Assembly: GCA_013327885.1 (NCBI GenBank)
Contig: JABUMY010000009.1
Span: forward strand, 124,001 to 188,000
Reading direction: 5' to 3'
DNA length: 64,000 nucleotides
From: Flavisolibacter longurius
GTDB taxonomy: Bacteria; Bacteroidota; Bacteroidia; Chitinophagales; Chitinophagaceae
Position numbers and translations under genes: made by a program. This document shows, piece after piece, positions 9,378 to 17,979 of the stretch (positions are counted from its first letter, which is position 1; every line of letters begins with the position of its first letter). Below the pieces are notes generated by a model. It was not told the origin of the DNA. It did not search any database and worked only from the letters and a program-made list of their open reading frames with translations.

Positions 9378-10703
9378 ATGAAAATCACAGTAGTTGGAAC
9401 AGGGTATGTAGGATTAGTGACGGGCACCTGTTTAGCCGAAACCGGGAACCATGTATGCTGCGTCGATATCGACCAGCGTAAAGTAGAAAAACTGCGCTCG
9501 GGCATTATGCCCATTTACGAGCCAGGCCTCGAAAAATTGTTTGAGCGCAACTTAAAAGAAGAGCGCCTCACCTTCACTACATCACTGGAAGAAGGCGTGG
9601 AGCACGGCGAAATCATTTTCCTAGCCCTGCCTACACCTCCGGGTGAAGACGGCTCTGCCGACCTGAAATATGTTTTAGGTGTAGCCGATCACCTGGGTAA
9701 GATCATGACCGATTACAAAGTGATCATTGATAAAAGCACGGTTCCGGTAGGTACCGCCGAAAAAGTGCAGGCTGCCATTGCCAAAAACTTTGACGGCGAG
9801 TTTGATGTTGTGTCCAACCCCGAGTTTCTTCGCGAAGGCGTGGCGGTAGATGACTTCATGAAGCCTGATCGTATTGTGATCGGTACTACATCGGAAAGAG
9901 CACAAAAACTGCTGACCGAATTGTACGGTCCTTATGTGCGCCAGGGTAACCCTATTATCTTTATGGATGAGCGTTCCGCTGAGCTGACCAAATATGCAGC
10001 CAACGCCTTCCTGGCGGTGAAGATTTCTTTCATGAACGAGATTGCCCAGATCTGTGAGCGCCTTGGCGCCGATGTGGATATGGTGCGCAAAGGCATTGGC
10101 TCGGATGAGCGCATTGGCAAACGTTTCCTTTTCCCTGGTATCGGTTACGGTGGCTCCTGCTTCCCCAAAGATGTGAAAGCACTGGTGTACTCTTCCAACG
10201 AAGTTGGTTACGAGTTTAAGATTTTGAACGCTGTTACCGATGTGAACGAATCACAGAAAGTGCATCTTGTGAACAAGATCAAGCGTTATTATAACAACGA
10301 CCTCGCCGGCAAGCGTTTTGCCGTTTGGGGGCTGGCCTTTAAACCCAACACCGATGACATTCGCGAAGCACCAGCCCTGGAGATCATCCGCGAATTGCTG
10401 TCGGCCGGTGCTACGGTAAGTGCCTTCGATCCGGAAGCCATGAACAATGTAAAAGCCATCCTGGGCGAAACCATCACGTTTGCCGAAGGCCAGTACGAGT
10501 GCCTGGAAAACGCTGATGCGCTGATCGTAGCTACTGAGTGGAACGAGTTCCGCACACCGGACTTTGATAAAGTTCTCTCCTCCCTGAAAGATGCGGTTGT
10601 ATTTGATGGCCGTAACGTGTACGATGTGGAGCAGATGGAGAAAAAAGGATTCCATTACGAAAGCATTGGCCGTCCGCTGGTCAACCAACCAAAACTTGTT
10701 TAA
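9378..10703 (+). CDS. ugd: UDP-glucose 6-dehydrogenase
   Basis: Oxidises UDP-glucose to UDP-glucuronate with two NAD+. The 441-residue protein opens with the Rossmann motif VVGTGYVGLVTGTCLAE. It has the family stretches STVPVGTAEKV and NPEFLREGVAV, the central helix ELTKYAANAFLAVKISFMNE, and the catalytic Cys in YGGSCFPKDVKAL. The C-terminal UDP-binding domain contains WGLAFKPNTDDIREAPALEI. It sits directly upstream of a UDP-glucuronate decarboxylase-like gene, which makes the glucuronate route the best reading. Length and motifs are complete. Confidence 0.97.
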   Translation: MKITVVGTGYVGLVTGTCLAETGNHVCCVDIDQRKVEKLRSGIMPIYEPGLEKLFERNLKEERLTFTTSLEEGVEHGEIIFLALPTPPGEDGSADLKYVLGVADHLGKIMTDYKVIIDKSTVPVGTAEKVQAAIAKNFDGEFDVVSNPEFLREGVAVDDFMKPDRIVIGTTSERAQKLLTELYGPYVRQGNPIIFMDERSAELTKYAANAFLAVKISFMNEIAQICERLGADVDMVRKGIGSDERIGKRFLFPGIGYGGSCFPKDVKALVYSSNEVGYEFKILNAVTDVNESQKVHLVNKIKRYYNNDLAGKRFAVWGLAFKPNTDDIREAPALEIIRELLSAGATVSAFDPEAMNNVKAILGETITFAEGQYECLENADALIVATEWNEFRTPDFDKVLSSLKDAVVFDGRNVYDVEQMEKKGFHYESIGRPLVNQPKLV

Positions 10704-11681
10704 ATGAAAAAAAGAGTACTGATCACAGGTGGTGCCGGATTTCTGGGCTCTCACCTTTGTGACCGTTTTATCCGCGAAGGTTACGAGGTCATTGCCATGG
10801 ATAACCTGATCACAGGTGACCTGCGCAACATCGAGCACCTGTTTCCGCTGAAAGAATTCCAGTTCTACCATCACGATGTAACCAAGTTTATCCATGTACC
10901 GGAAGACCTGGATTATATCCTGCATTTTGCCTCACCGGCATCTCCCATCGACTACCTGAAAATTCCTATTCAAACCCTGAAAGTAGGGGCAATGGGAACC
11001 CACAACTGCCTGGGACTGGCAAGGGCCAAAGGTGCCCGCATCCTGGTGGCGTCTACCTCAGAAGTTTATGGCGATCCGCTGGTGCACCCGCAAACCGAAG
11101 AGTACTGGGGCAATGTAAACCCGGTAGGTCCGCGTGGTGTTTATGACGAAGCCAAGCGTTACCTGGAGTCTATCACCATGGCCTACCACAATTTCCATGG
11201 CGTGGAAACCCGCATCATACGCATCTTTAATACGTACGGTCCGCGCATGCGGTTGAACGACGGCCGTGCCCTGCCGGCTTTTATCGGCCAGGCACTTCGC
11301 GGTGAAGACCTCACTGTGTTTGGCGACGGCTCACAAACCCGTTCGTTCTGTTATGTAGATGACCTGGTGGAAGGCATTTACCGACTGCTCCTTAGCGACT
11401 ATTCCCTGCCGGTGAACATTGGTAACCCTGACGAGATTTCGCTAAAGGATTTTGCAGAAGAAGTGCTGAAACTGACCGGTGAGAATGTGAAGATCTCTTA
11501 CCAGCCCCTGCCGGCTGATGATCCAAAGCAGCGCAAGCCGGACATCACCAAAGCAAAGGCCATTCTCGATTGGGAGCCAACAGTGGGCAGAGCCGAAGGC
11601 TTGAAGAAGACCTATGAGTACTTCAAATCATTGCCTGAAGAAGAGTGGAGCAAAAAGCCAAAAGAATTTGTGAGCAAATAG
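10704..11681 (+). CDS. UDP-glucuronate decarboxylase (UDP-xylose synthase), SDR family
   Basis: An extended short-chain dehydrogenase of 325 residues whose ATG directly follows the ugd stop codon. It begins [17 protein letters not shown] (NAD-binding GxxGxxG). It has [31 protein letters not shown], and the catalytic YDEAK in [14 protein letters not shown]. Next come [16 protein letters not shown] and [14 protein letters not shown], both characteristic of the UXS/UDP-apiose branch. It probably converts UDP-glucuronate from Ugd to UDP-xylose. A related 4-epimerase activity is the main alternative. It is the last gene of the operon before a terminator. Confidence 0.92.
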   Translation: MKKRVLITGGAGFLGSHLCDRFIREGYEVIAMDNLITGDLRNIEHLFPLKEFQFYHHDVTKFIHVPEDLDYILHFASPASPIDYLKIPIQTLKVGAMGTHNCLGLARAKGARILVASTSEVYGDPLVHPQTEEYWGNVNPVGPRGVYDEAKRYLESITMAYHNFHGVETRIIRIFNTYGPRMRLNDGRALPAFIGQALRGEDLTVFGDGSQTRSFCYVDDLVEGIYRLLLSDYSLPVNIGNPDEISLKDFAEEVLKLTGENVKISYQPLPADDPKQRKPDITKAKAILDWEPTVGRAEGLKKTYEYFKSLPEEEWSKKPKEFVSK

Positions 11682-11741
11682 GAGTGTAGGCGGCAGTTCG
11701 TCCTTGGCGGGCAATGCCAATAACGCTAACTTCATCTGGAA

Positions 11742-11770
11742 AGCCACCGTCAAAAGCGGTGGTCTTTCTT
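11742..11770 (+). terminator. Terminator after the aminotransferase-ugd-uxs operon
   Basis: The stem CCACCG / CGGTGG, extended by flanking weak pairs, has a TCAAAAG loop and is followed by the T-rich TCTTTCTTT. It ends the first sugar operon; the remaining bases to 11951 show no gene. Confidence 0.65.
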
Positions 11771-11951
11771 TGCCGATATGTTAGTGACCTTTAGGAAGAA
11801 CGAATATTTCATTTTCTTACAAGCGAATAAGGCGTATCTGCGGGGGCATTTTAATTCCTTTTAAAAATTTCACCCTGAAAAAAATCAAATATCACACTCT
11901 CTCGATCTGCCAATACCCATTTCTCCACCTTCTGACCCGCTTTCACTTCCC

Positions 11952-11959
11952 TATATTTG
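11952..11959 (+). promoter_or_regulatory. Putative -7 element of the second sugar operon
   Basis: TATATTTG is a perfect TAnnTTTG match 19 bases before the ATG at 11978. TTCTGA about 17 bases upstream could act as a weak -33. It supports independent transcription of the dehydrogenase-rfbC-rfbD group. Confidence 0.5.
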
Positions 11960-11977
11960 CACCGCAATAAAAAAACA

Positions 11978-13267
11978 ATGTACCAGGAACTCATAGACAA
12001 AAAAGAAAAGTTGGCGGTAATAGGCCTTGGCTATGTGGGTCTTCCCATTGCCCTTGAATTTGCCCGTAAACTTTCGGTGATTGGATTTGACATCAACGAA
12101 AAACGCGTGGATATGATGCGACAGGGCATCGATCCGAGCAATGAGCTGGAACCCGGCGCTTTTGAAGGCTGTGACATTGCGTTTACCACGTCGCTGGACG
12201 TATTGCGCCAGGCAAAGTTTTACGTGGTAGCTGTTCCTACACCGGTTGACGAGCACAATGTACCTGACCTGACGCCGGTGAAAAAAGCGTCGGAAACCAT
12301 TGGCAAAGTGATCAAAAAAGGTGACTATGTTGTGTTTGAATCCACGGTATACCCTGGCTGCACCGAAGAAGACTGTTTGCCTATTATCGAGAAGCTTTCG
12401 GGCCTGAAAAATATTGTTGATTTTAAGCTGGGTTATTCACCTGAGCGTATCAATCCCGGTGATAAAAAACACACCATCCGCACGGTGGTAAAAGTGGCAT
12501 CGGGTTGTGACGCTGAGTCATTGGAAGAAATTGCCAAAACCTACGAACTGGTGGTGGATGCCGGTGTGCACCGTGCATCGAGCATCAAGGTTGCCGAAGC
12601 GGCCAAGATCATCGAGAATACACAGCGTGACCTGAACATTGCCCTGATGAACGAGCTTTCCATCATCTTTGATAAAATGGGTATTAATACTTACGAAGTG
12701 CTGGAAGCAGCCGGTACCAAGTGGAATTTTTTAAAATTCAGCCCAGGCCTGGTGGGTGGGCATTGCATTGGCGTCGATCCGTATTATCTCACCTATAAAG
12801 CAAGTGAGCTGGGATACAATTCAAGGGTGATCCTCGCCGGTAGATACATTAACGACAATATGTCGAACTATGTAGCCCGGAAAGTGGTGCGGCACATCAT
12901 CAGTAATGTGAGCGATGTAAAAGCGGCTAAAGTGTTGGTGATGGGTGCCACGTTCAAAGAAAATGTAAGCGATATACGCAACTCCAAGGTGGCCGATGTG
13001 GTGAAGGAATTAAAAGAGTTTTATGTGAATGTGGATGTGGTGGATCCCTATGCGGATTCGGAAGAATTGTCGCATGAATATGGCTTTGGCCTGGCCGATA
13101 AAACTGCTGACGATTACGATGCAGTAATTGTGACGGTTTGCCATGAGCCATACGCCGATTATGCGGATGATTATTTTTCGTCCATCACCAAGCCCAATGC
13201 ATTGATCGCTGATCTTAAAGGTGTGTACAAAGGCAAGATCACCAACAGAAACTACTGGAGTTTTTAA
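11978..13267 (+). CDS. UDP-N-acetylhexosamine-type nucleotide sugar dehydrogenase (TviB/WbpA-like)
   Basis: About 429 residues from the ATG at 11978 (MYQELIDKKEKLAVIGLGYVGLP); an in-frame TTG at 11957 is less likely. The N-terminal Rossmann motif is GLGYVGLPIALEFARK. STVYPGCTEEDCLPI, GYSPERINPGDKKH and the catalytic Cys segment GGHCIGVDPYYL follow. GGHCIGVDPYYL is the form typical of UDP-GlcNAc/UDP-GalNAc 6-dehydrogenases (WbpA, TviB, WecC), as opposed to the GGSCFPKD of the Ugd encoded 2.5 kb upstream. It therefore probably makes a UDP-N-acetylhexosaminuronate for capsule or O-antigen. Exact sugar specificity is inferred. Confidence 0.92.
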   Translation: MYQELIDKKEKLAVIGLGYVGLPIALEFARKLSVIGFDINEKRVDMMRQGIDPSNELEPGAFEGCDIAFTTSLDVLRQAKFYVVAVPTPVDEHNVPDLTPVKKASETIGKVIKKGDYVVFESTVYPGCTEEDCLPIIEKLSGLKNIVDFKLGYSPERINPGDKKHTIRTVVKVASGCDAESLEEIAKTYELVVDAGVHRASSIKVAEAAKIIENTQRDLNIALMNELSIIFDKMGINTYEVLEAAGTKWNFLKFSPGLVGGHCIGVDPYYLTYKASELGYNSRVILAGRYINDNMSNYVARKVVRHIISNVSDVKAAKVLVMGATFKENVSDIRNSKVADVVKELKEFYVNVDVVDPYADSEELSHEYGFGLADKTADDYDAVIVTVCHEPYADYADDYFSSITKPNALIADLKGVYKGKITNRNYWSF

Positions 13268-13268
13268 C

Positions 13269-13832
13269 ATGCCATTTCAGCAAACCCATATATCGGGCCT
13301 GCTCATCTTTGAACCAACCGTTTTTGAAGACAGCCGTGGCTATTTTTTCGAAGCGTTCAACGAAAACAGCTTCAGGGAAGAAGGCGTGGACACTCGCTTT
13401 GTACAGGATAACCAATCCAAGTCTTCTTATGGCGTTATCCGCGGTTTGCACTACCAGTTGCCGCCATATGCACAATCAAAACTGGTTCGTGTATTAGAAG
13501 GACGTATCCTGGATGTAGCCGTTGATATTCGCAACGGCTCACCAACATTCGGACAGTCGCTTGCCATTGAAATATCGGCCGAAAACAAAAAGCAATTGTA
13601 TATTCCGGCTGGTTTTGCGCATGGCTTTTCGGTGTTAAGTGAAACTGCAATCGTTTTTTACAAATGCGACCAGTTTTACAACAAAGAATACGAAGGCGGT
13701 ATCCGTTATGATGACCCTGCGCTCCGCATCGACTGGCAGATTGAAAAAAAAAGGGAGATTGTTTCGGAAAAAGACCTGACGCTTCCCCTTTTTGCCGATT
13801 GCAAAAACAGCTTTGAATTTTTTTCAAGATGA
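13269..13832 (+). CDS. rfbC: dTDP-4-dehydrorhamnose 3,5-epimerase
   Basis: Third step of dTDP-L-rhamnose synthesis. The ATG at 13269 lies one base after the preceding stop and gives 187 residues. RmlC cupin motifs: PTVFEDSRGYFFEAFNE, QDNQSKSSYGVIRGLHYQ with the catalytic His of RGLHYQ, VDIRNGSPTFGQ, YIPAGFAHGFSVLSE, and YKCDQFYNKEYEGGI. Its last four bases overlap rfbD (ATGA), indicating translational coupling. rfbA and rfbB are not in this window, so the nucleotide activation steps must be encoded elsewhere. Confidence 0.96.
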   Translation: MPFQQTHISGLLIFEPTVFEDSRGYFFEAFNENSFREEGVDTRFVQDNQSKSSYGVIRGLHYQLPPYAQSKLVRVLEGRILDVAVDIRNGSPTFGQSLAIEISAENKKQLYIPAGFAHGFSVLSETAIVFYKCDQFYNKEYEGGIRYDDPALRIDWQIEKKREIVSEKDLTLPLFADCKNSFEFFSR

Positions 13833-14710
13833 AAACTCTTCCCGTCATACTTGTCACAGGCAGCAACGGTCAATTGGGCAGCGAACTGAGAGAATTGGCG
13901 CCATCTTTCCCGCAGTATAAATTAGTTTTTTTCTCCCGCACGGAACTGGCCATTGAGAATGGGGAAGAAGTGGAAAGAGCATTTGCCCTGCTGCACCCGC
14001 AATACGTGATCAATTGTGCAGCCTACACGGCAGTGGACAAAGCCGAAACCGAAAAAGAAGAAGCTCTGGCCATCAATGCAAGGGCCGTGGGACTTCTGGC
14101 AAATGCATCCAAACGTTACCATGCCAAATTTATTCATGTATCCACTGATTATGTTTTTGACGGCACCAGCCGCGAACCCTTAGCGGAAGATGCGCCTGTT
14201 TCGCCAGTAAATTTTTATGGTGCCTCTAAATTGAAAGGAGAGGAGGAAGCACAAAAAGAAAATGCGGAAAGCATCATCATCCGCACTTCCTGGGTGTATT
14301 CATTTTACGGAAAGAATTTTGTCAAGACCATGCTTCGCCTGCTGGCAGAAAAAGAAAGTATTTCGGTTGTTTCCGACCAATGGGGCTCACCAACCTATGC
14401 GGCCGACCTGGCAGAAGCCATTCTTCATATCATTGAAAGTGGCAAGTGGCTGCCGGGCATTTATCATTACAGCAATGATGGCGTGATCAACTGGGCGCAG
14501 TTTGCCGATGCCATCCGGCAGCAAACCGGCAGCAACTGCACTGTGCAGTTTATTACTACCGAACAATACCCCACACCGGCCAAAAGGCCAGCCTATTCGG
14601 TGATGGATAAAACCAAGATTGTTGCTGCCTATGGCATTGCACTAAAGCCCTGGCAGGAAAGCTTGCAGGTATGCCTGCAAAAATTGCAACGTGCAGCGGC
14701 TGCTTCGTAA
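13829..14710 (+). CDS. rfbD: dTDP-4-dehydrorhamnose reductase
   Basis: Final NAD(P)H-dependent step to dTDP-L-rhamnose. This 293-residue SDR protein begins ILVTGSNGQLGSELRE. It contains NCAAYTAVDKAETEKEEA, STDYVFDGTSREPLAEDAP, the catalytic Tyr-Lys in NFYGASKLKGEEEA, and RTSWVYSFYGKNFVKTML. DQWGSPTYAADLAEAI and the C-terminal RPAYSVMDKTKI are also diagnostic of RmlD. It is coupled to rfbC by a 4-base overlap. No terminator is evident before the sensor kinase gene 69 bases downstream. Confidence 0.96.
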   Translation: MKTLPVILVTGSNGQLGSELRELAPSFPQYKLVFFSRTELAIENGEEVERAFALLHPQYVINCAAYTAVDKAETEKEEALAINARAVGLLANASKRYHAKFIHVSTDYVFDGTSREPLAEDAPVSPVNFYGASKLKGEEEAQKENAESIIIRTSWVYSFYGKNFVKTMLRLLAEKESISVVSDQWGSPTYAADLAEAILHIIESGKWLPGIYHYSNDGVINWAQFADAIRQQTGSNCTVQFITTEQYPTPAKRPAYSVMDKTKIVAAYGIALKPWQESLQVCLQKLQRAAAAS

Positions 14711-14779
14711 TACGGCTCTTCAGTATTTTGGTTGATCCATTTGCAGCAATGTTGGAAAATATTATTTTAGGCAACACGT

Positions 14780-16408
14780 ATGCAACAGGTAGCCGATTTT
14801 TTCCAAAAACTTCTTGACACTGCTGACTGGCCGCCACGCTGGCGTTGCGGCAACTGGACCGATTTTCATGGCTGGCTTTACATCATCAGCGATTTGCTTA
14901 TCTGGTCGGCTTATTTTGCCATTCCGCTTACGATAATAAAATACATCTCACGCCGGCAAGATGCCCGGTTCATCCGGGCATATTTCCTGTTTGCTGCGTT
15001 TATCCTTGCCTGTGGTTCTACGCATTTACTCGACGCGGTTACATTTTGGTTCCCGGCTTATCGCCTGAATGCGTTGGTTCGATTTATTACCGGCGTGGTC
15101 AGCTGGATAACGGTCTTTTATCTTATCAGGATTTTACCTGTCGCCAATTCTCTTCGCAGTCATGCCGAACTGGAGAAAGAAATTACCGACAGAAAGAAAG
15201 TGGAGGACGAACTGCTTGTTGCCAACCAACAACTGAATGCAGCGCAAGAGATCGCCAAGCTGGGGCACTGGCAATGGGATGTAGCGGCTAATAAAGTCAC
15301 CTGGTCCGATGTGCTTTGTAATATTTACCAGATCCCGACGAACGAAATGTCGTATGAAGCCTATCTGCAGAAAGTGCATCCCGACGACCGCGATTTCGTA
15401 AATGCTGCCGTGCAAAGAGCTTTTGCAGAAAAAAAATTTCCTGCCTATACACACCGCATCCTTTTTGAAGACGGTTCGGAAAAAGTGTTGCAGGCAAGAG
15501 GGGAAGTGCAATTGGATAGTGAAGGAAATGTGGTCCGCATGTTGGGTACAGGGCAGGACATTACAGAAATTCAAACGGCGCAACAACAATTGGTGGAACG
15601 GACGCATGCATTGGAAACCTCCAATGCAGAACTGCAACGGTTTGCCTATGTTACCTCTCATGATCTACAGGAACCGCTGCGGAAAATCACGACGTTTGCT
15701 TCGCTGCTAGACAGGGAGGTTAATGGCCAGATGAGTGAAAGCGGCCGTATTTACATGGACAAGATCGTGCAATCGGCAGGGCGCATGCAGCGACTGATCG
15801 ATGATATCCTGGCCTTCTCCAGCCTACGAGACTTCAATGAAGGTTATGTGCCAACCGATTTGAATGTCGTTGTAAAACAGGTTATTTCCGATCTGGAAAC
15901 GCGGATCGAGGCAACAGGCGCTGTCATTCAATTTGAAAAGCTGCCGGTGATTGATGCCATTCCTTCGCAGATGGAACAACTTTTTCAAAACCTGATCAGC
16001 AATGCCATTAAGTTCAGCCGGAAGGGAGAGCGACCAGTTGTTACCATTACCAGTAAACTGGTAAGCGTGGATGCTATTGACAACTATAACCTGGTAGATG
16101 ATACCACGCTAAACCAGCGGGGATTTACGTATAACTGGGGCCGTGAGCAATTTGTACAGATTGAAGTGATCGACAACGGAATTGGCTTTGATGAAGCCTA
16201 TGCCGAAAAAATATTCGAGATCTTCCAGCGCCTGCACAGCAATACGGATGGAACAGGTATCGGCCTGGCAATTTGCAAAAAAATTGCAGACAATCACCAC
16301 GGCATTATTTCGGCACATGGCTCAGCAGGCAAAGGGGCACGGTTCCAGGTTAATCTTCCTGTTTCGCAAAAGATATTTCTTGCAACAGGCGCAAAGGTGC
16401 CTGAATAA
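14780..16408 (+). CDS. Ethylene-receptor-like sensor histidine kinase (EBD-PAS-HisKA-HATPase)
   Basis: A 542-residue membrane kinase. Residues ~30-125 form three hydrophobic helices that align without gaps to the ethylene-binding domain of plant ETR1 as I recall it. SDLLIWSAYFAIPL gives D38, Y45 and P49; FILACGSTHLLD gives I75, C78 and H82. These correspond to ETR1 D25, Y32, P36, I62, C65 and H69, including the two Cu(I) ligands. A PAS/PAC domain follows (~150-260: LGHWQWDVAANKVTWSD ... VHPDDR). Then come HisKA with H294 in TSHDLQEPLRKI and HATPase with NLISNAIKFS and DNGIGF. No receiver domain is fused. The gene lies downstream of rfbD; no partner regulator is adjacent. The fold call is strong, but the ligand (ethylene or another small molecule) is inferred. 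Confidence 0.9.
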   Translation: MQQVADFFQKLLDTADWPPRWRCGNWTDFHGWLYIISDLLIWSAYFAIPLTIIKYISRRQDARFIRAYFLFAAFILACGSTHLLDAVTFWFPAYRLNALVRFITGVVSWITVFYLIRILPVANSLRSHAELEKEITDRKKVEDELLVANQQLNAAQEIAKLGHWQWDVAANKVTWSDVLCNIYQIPTNEMSYEAYLQKVHPDDRDFVNAAVQRAFAEKKFPAYTHRILFEDGSEKVLQARGEVQLDSEGNVVRMLGTGQDITEIQTAQQQLVERTHALETSNAELQRFAYVTSHDLQEPLRKITTFASLLDREVNGQMSESGRIYMDKIVQSAGRMQRLIDDILAFSSLRDFNEGYVPTDLNVVVKQVISDLETRIEATGAVIQFEKLPVIDAIPSQMEQLFQNLISNAIKFSRKGERPVVTITSKLVSVDAIDNYNLVDDTTLNQRGFTYNWGREQFVQIEVIDNGIGFDEAYAEKIFEIFQRLHSNTDGTGIGLAICKKIADNHHGIISAHGSAGKGARFQVNLPVSQKIFLATGAKVPE

Positions 16409-16465
16409 CAAAAGCCCCGTTGCCAGAGCTATTTGTTTACTTCATCGAATGCAAAAAAACGTTTG

Positions 16466-16990
16466 TTATTTGGCTGCGGCCATGGTGCGTTGATACTGTT
16501 TTACACGGTAGGCAAGAATCAGCACACTCACCAGCATCATGCCCAGGATTGAAAAAATGGTGATCAGGCTTGGGCTTTTTCCAACAACAGAAAGAAAGGT
16601 TGGCTCTGGTTGGTCTTTTACTTTGTCGTCTTTTTTGACGGCTGTTGCTGCCTGTGCTTCTGTTTGAATATACGCTACCACATTTTTGATTTGCTCTGCC
16701 GAAAGGTCTTTGTGATCCGGCATGGGAATGTTGTTGAACTGCTTGAAAATGGCAACGGCGTCTTTGTCGCCACTCTGTATCAGCGTCTGCGAAGACTGTA
16801 CAAAGTTGATGATCCAGTCAATGCTCCGTCTTTCGTCAACACCTGCCAGCGCTGGTCCCAGTACCTGTTTTGAAACGTTGTGGCAACCGGCACAGCGGGA
16901 AGTAAAGATCGTTTTGCCTTCTTCAACCGGTGGCGCCGCCTGCAACAGGAGTGAAGCGAATAATGCGAAAAACAGGAACCTACATTTCAT
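16466..16990 (-). CDS. Membrane-anchored mono-heme c-type cytochrome
   Basis: A 174-residue protein with a signal peptide (1-19), a heme c site C33-A-G-C36-H37, and the likely axial Met in NIPMPDHKDLS. A charged Lys/Asp linker follows, then a C-terminal membrane helix (about 138-160, ITIFSILGMMLVSVLILAY). It should carry electrons on the periplasmic face of the inner membrane. The start overlaps the upstream SCO gene by 11 bases, so the two are coupled. Its position beside the nos region makes an electron-donor role for N2O reductase or an oxidase plausible, but this is inference. Confidence 0.9.
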   Translation of the reverse strand: MKCRFLFFALFASLLLQAAPPVEEGKTIFTSRCAGCHNVSKQVLGPALAGVDERRSIDWIINFVQSSQTLIQSGDKDAVAIFKQFNNIPMPDHKDLSAEQIKNVVAYIQTEAQAATAVKKDDKVKDQPEPTFLSVVGKSPSLITIFSILGMMLVSVLILAYRVKQYQRTMAAAK

Positions 16991-17594
16991 TGTATAGCTT
17001 TTTTATGTCGTTGATTAATTGAAGAACATCTTTTTCGGAAGTGCCGCTGTAATAACCGCGGATGCGGTGTTCTTTGTCAAGCAGCACCAGCTTGTCACTG
17101 TGAATAAAATCATGGTCACCGCCATCGCCATCATTGGCAGCAATGGCAAAACTTTTACGGGCCAGCCGGTAGATCAGTGCTTTCTCACCGGTGAGCAGGT
17201 TCCAGTTTCCGCTTACGCCAAATTTTTCCGCAAAGAGGGCCAGTTGTGTTACGGAATCTCTTGCGGGGTCAACAGAAAATGAATTGAACTGTAGGTCATT
17301 TTTACCGGCAAAGGCAGCCTGCACCTGTTTCAGGTTCCTGGTCATTTTAGGACAAACAAGCGGGCAATGCGTAAAAAAGAAATCCGCCACCACGATCTTG
17401 TTTTTCCAGTCCTTTAGCGAAATGGTTTGACCGTTTTGGTTGGTCAGGCTAAAATCCCTCACCGTGAAATTTTCGCCTTTATACACCGGCAGGGCACGAC
17501 CCCTGTTTTCAATCCAGTGCACTATGGCAAACACGGTGATAGGCGTAATTAAAACAACGGCAATGATCAGCGATATGGAATGTTTTTTTAGCAT
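16980..17594 (-). CDS. SCO1/SenC/PrrC family copper chaperone
   Basis: A 204-residue thioredoxin-fold protein tethered by an N-terminal membrane helix (about 8-28). It has the copper-binding CxxxC in FFTHCPLVCPKMTRN (C77, C81) and the distal His region HDFIHSDKLVLLD. SCO proteins deliver copper to CuA centres or act as thiol reductases in the periplasm. NosZ, encoded about 8 kb away, has a CuA domain and is a plausible client, as is a terminal oxidase. The gene heads a two-gene operon with a cytochrome c. A perfect 22-bp FNR-like palindrome lies about 110-130 bases upstream of the start. Confidence 0.93.
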   Translation of the reverse strand: MLKKHSISLIIAVVLITPITVFAIVHWIENRGRALPVYKGENFTVRDFSLTNQNGQTISLKDWKNKIVVADFFFTHCPLVCPKMTRNLKQVQAAFAGKNDLQFNSFSVDPARDSVTQLALFAEKFGVSGNWNLLTGEKALIYRLARKSFAIAANDGDGGDHDFIHSDKLVLLDKEHRIRGYYSGTSEKDVLQLINDIKKLYNEM

Positions 17595-17705
17595 GGTTGC
17601 ACCGGCGTTGTTTAACCCTGTGTTTGTGTTGTTGGCAGCGAGGTTTATTTGTTGCGGTAAAAGTATTTGTCACGGCAAGGTCAGTGTATGATAGCGCTTT
17701 GTACA

Positions 17706-17727
17706 AAACCTGATTTTTATCAGGTTT
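17706..17727 (-). promoter_or_regulatory. 22-bp perfect palindrome, FNR/CRP-type dyad (operator candidate)
   Basis: AAACCTGAT-TTTT-ATCAGGTTT is a perfect inverted repeat. Its core CTGAT-N4-ATCAG resembles the FNR/DNR consensus TTGAT-N4-ATCAA with one substitution per half-site. It lies upstream of the SCO-cytochrome c operon, and a second copy of the core occurs at 19336-19353. A REC-CRP regulator is encoded at 32748. Which protein binds it is unknown. Confidence 0.5.
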
Positions 17728-17907
17728 CCGGCGACAATAAAGGTTGCCTGTTTCCATTGGCGGATTCTCTAATCCTTTTTATCTATTGTTGGGAGATGAT
17801 TGTCTAGTAACAGCGGCGAGCATTTGCGCTTCGGCCGGCGCCCCGGTTAAATGATTTTCTTTTTTGGTAACCGAAAAGCTGCGATGAAACTCTACTCGCC
17901 ACCTTGT

Positions 17908-17915
17908 TATCTTTG
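17908..17915 (+). promoter_or_regulatory. Putative -7 element for the gene at 17980
   Basis: TATCTTTG fits TAnnTTTG 64 bases before the ATG. No clear -33 element is seen. The 385-base divergent region 17595-17979 holds this element and the palindrome at 17706, and no gene that I can support. Confidence 0.35.
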
Positions 17916-17979
17916 AAAAGAGTGCAACGACGGCAGCCGCAGGTATCCCATACGCATTTGCGCTGAACAAGTAAACAAC

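Noticed and set aside
10704-11681. dTDP-glucose 4,6-dehydratase (rfbB) for the rhamnose pathway
   Set aside because: The motifs [11 protein letters not shown] and RMRLNDGR fit UDP-glucuronate decarboxylases better, and it is coupled to ugd, not to rfbC/rfbD.
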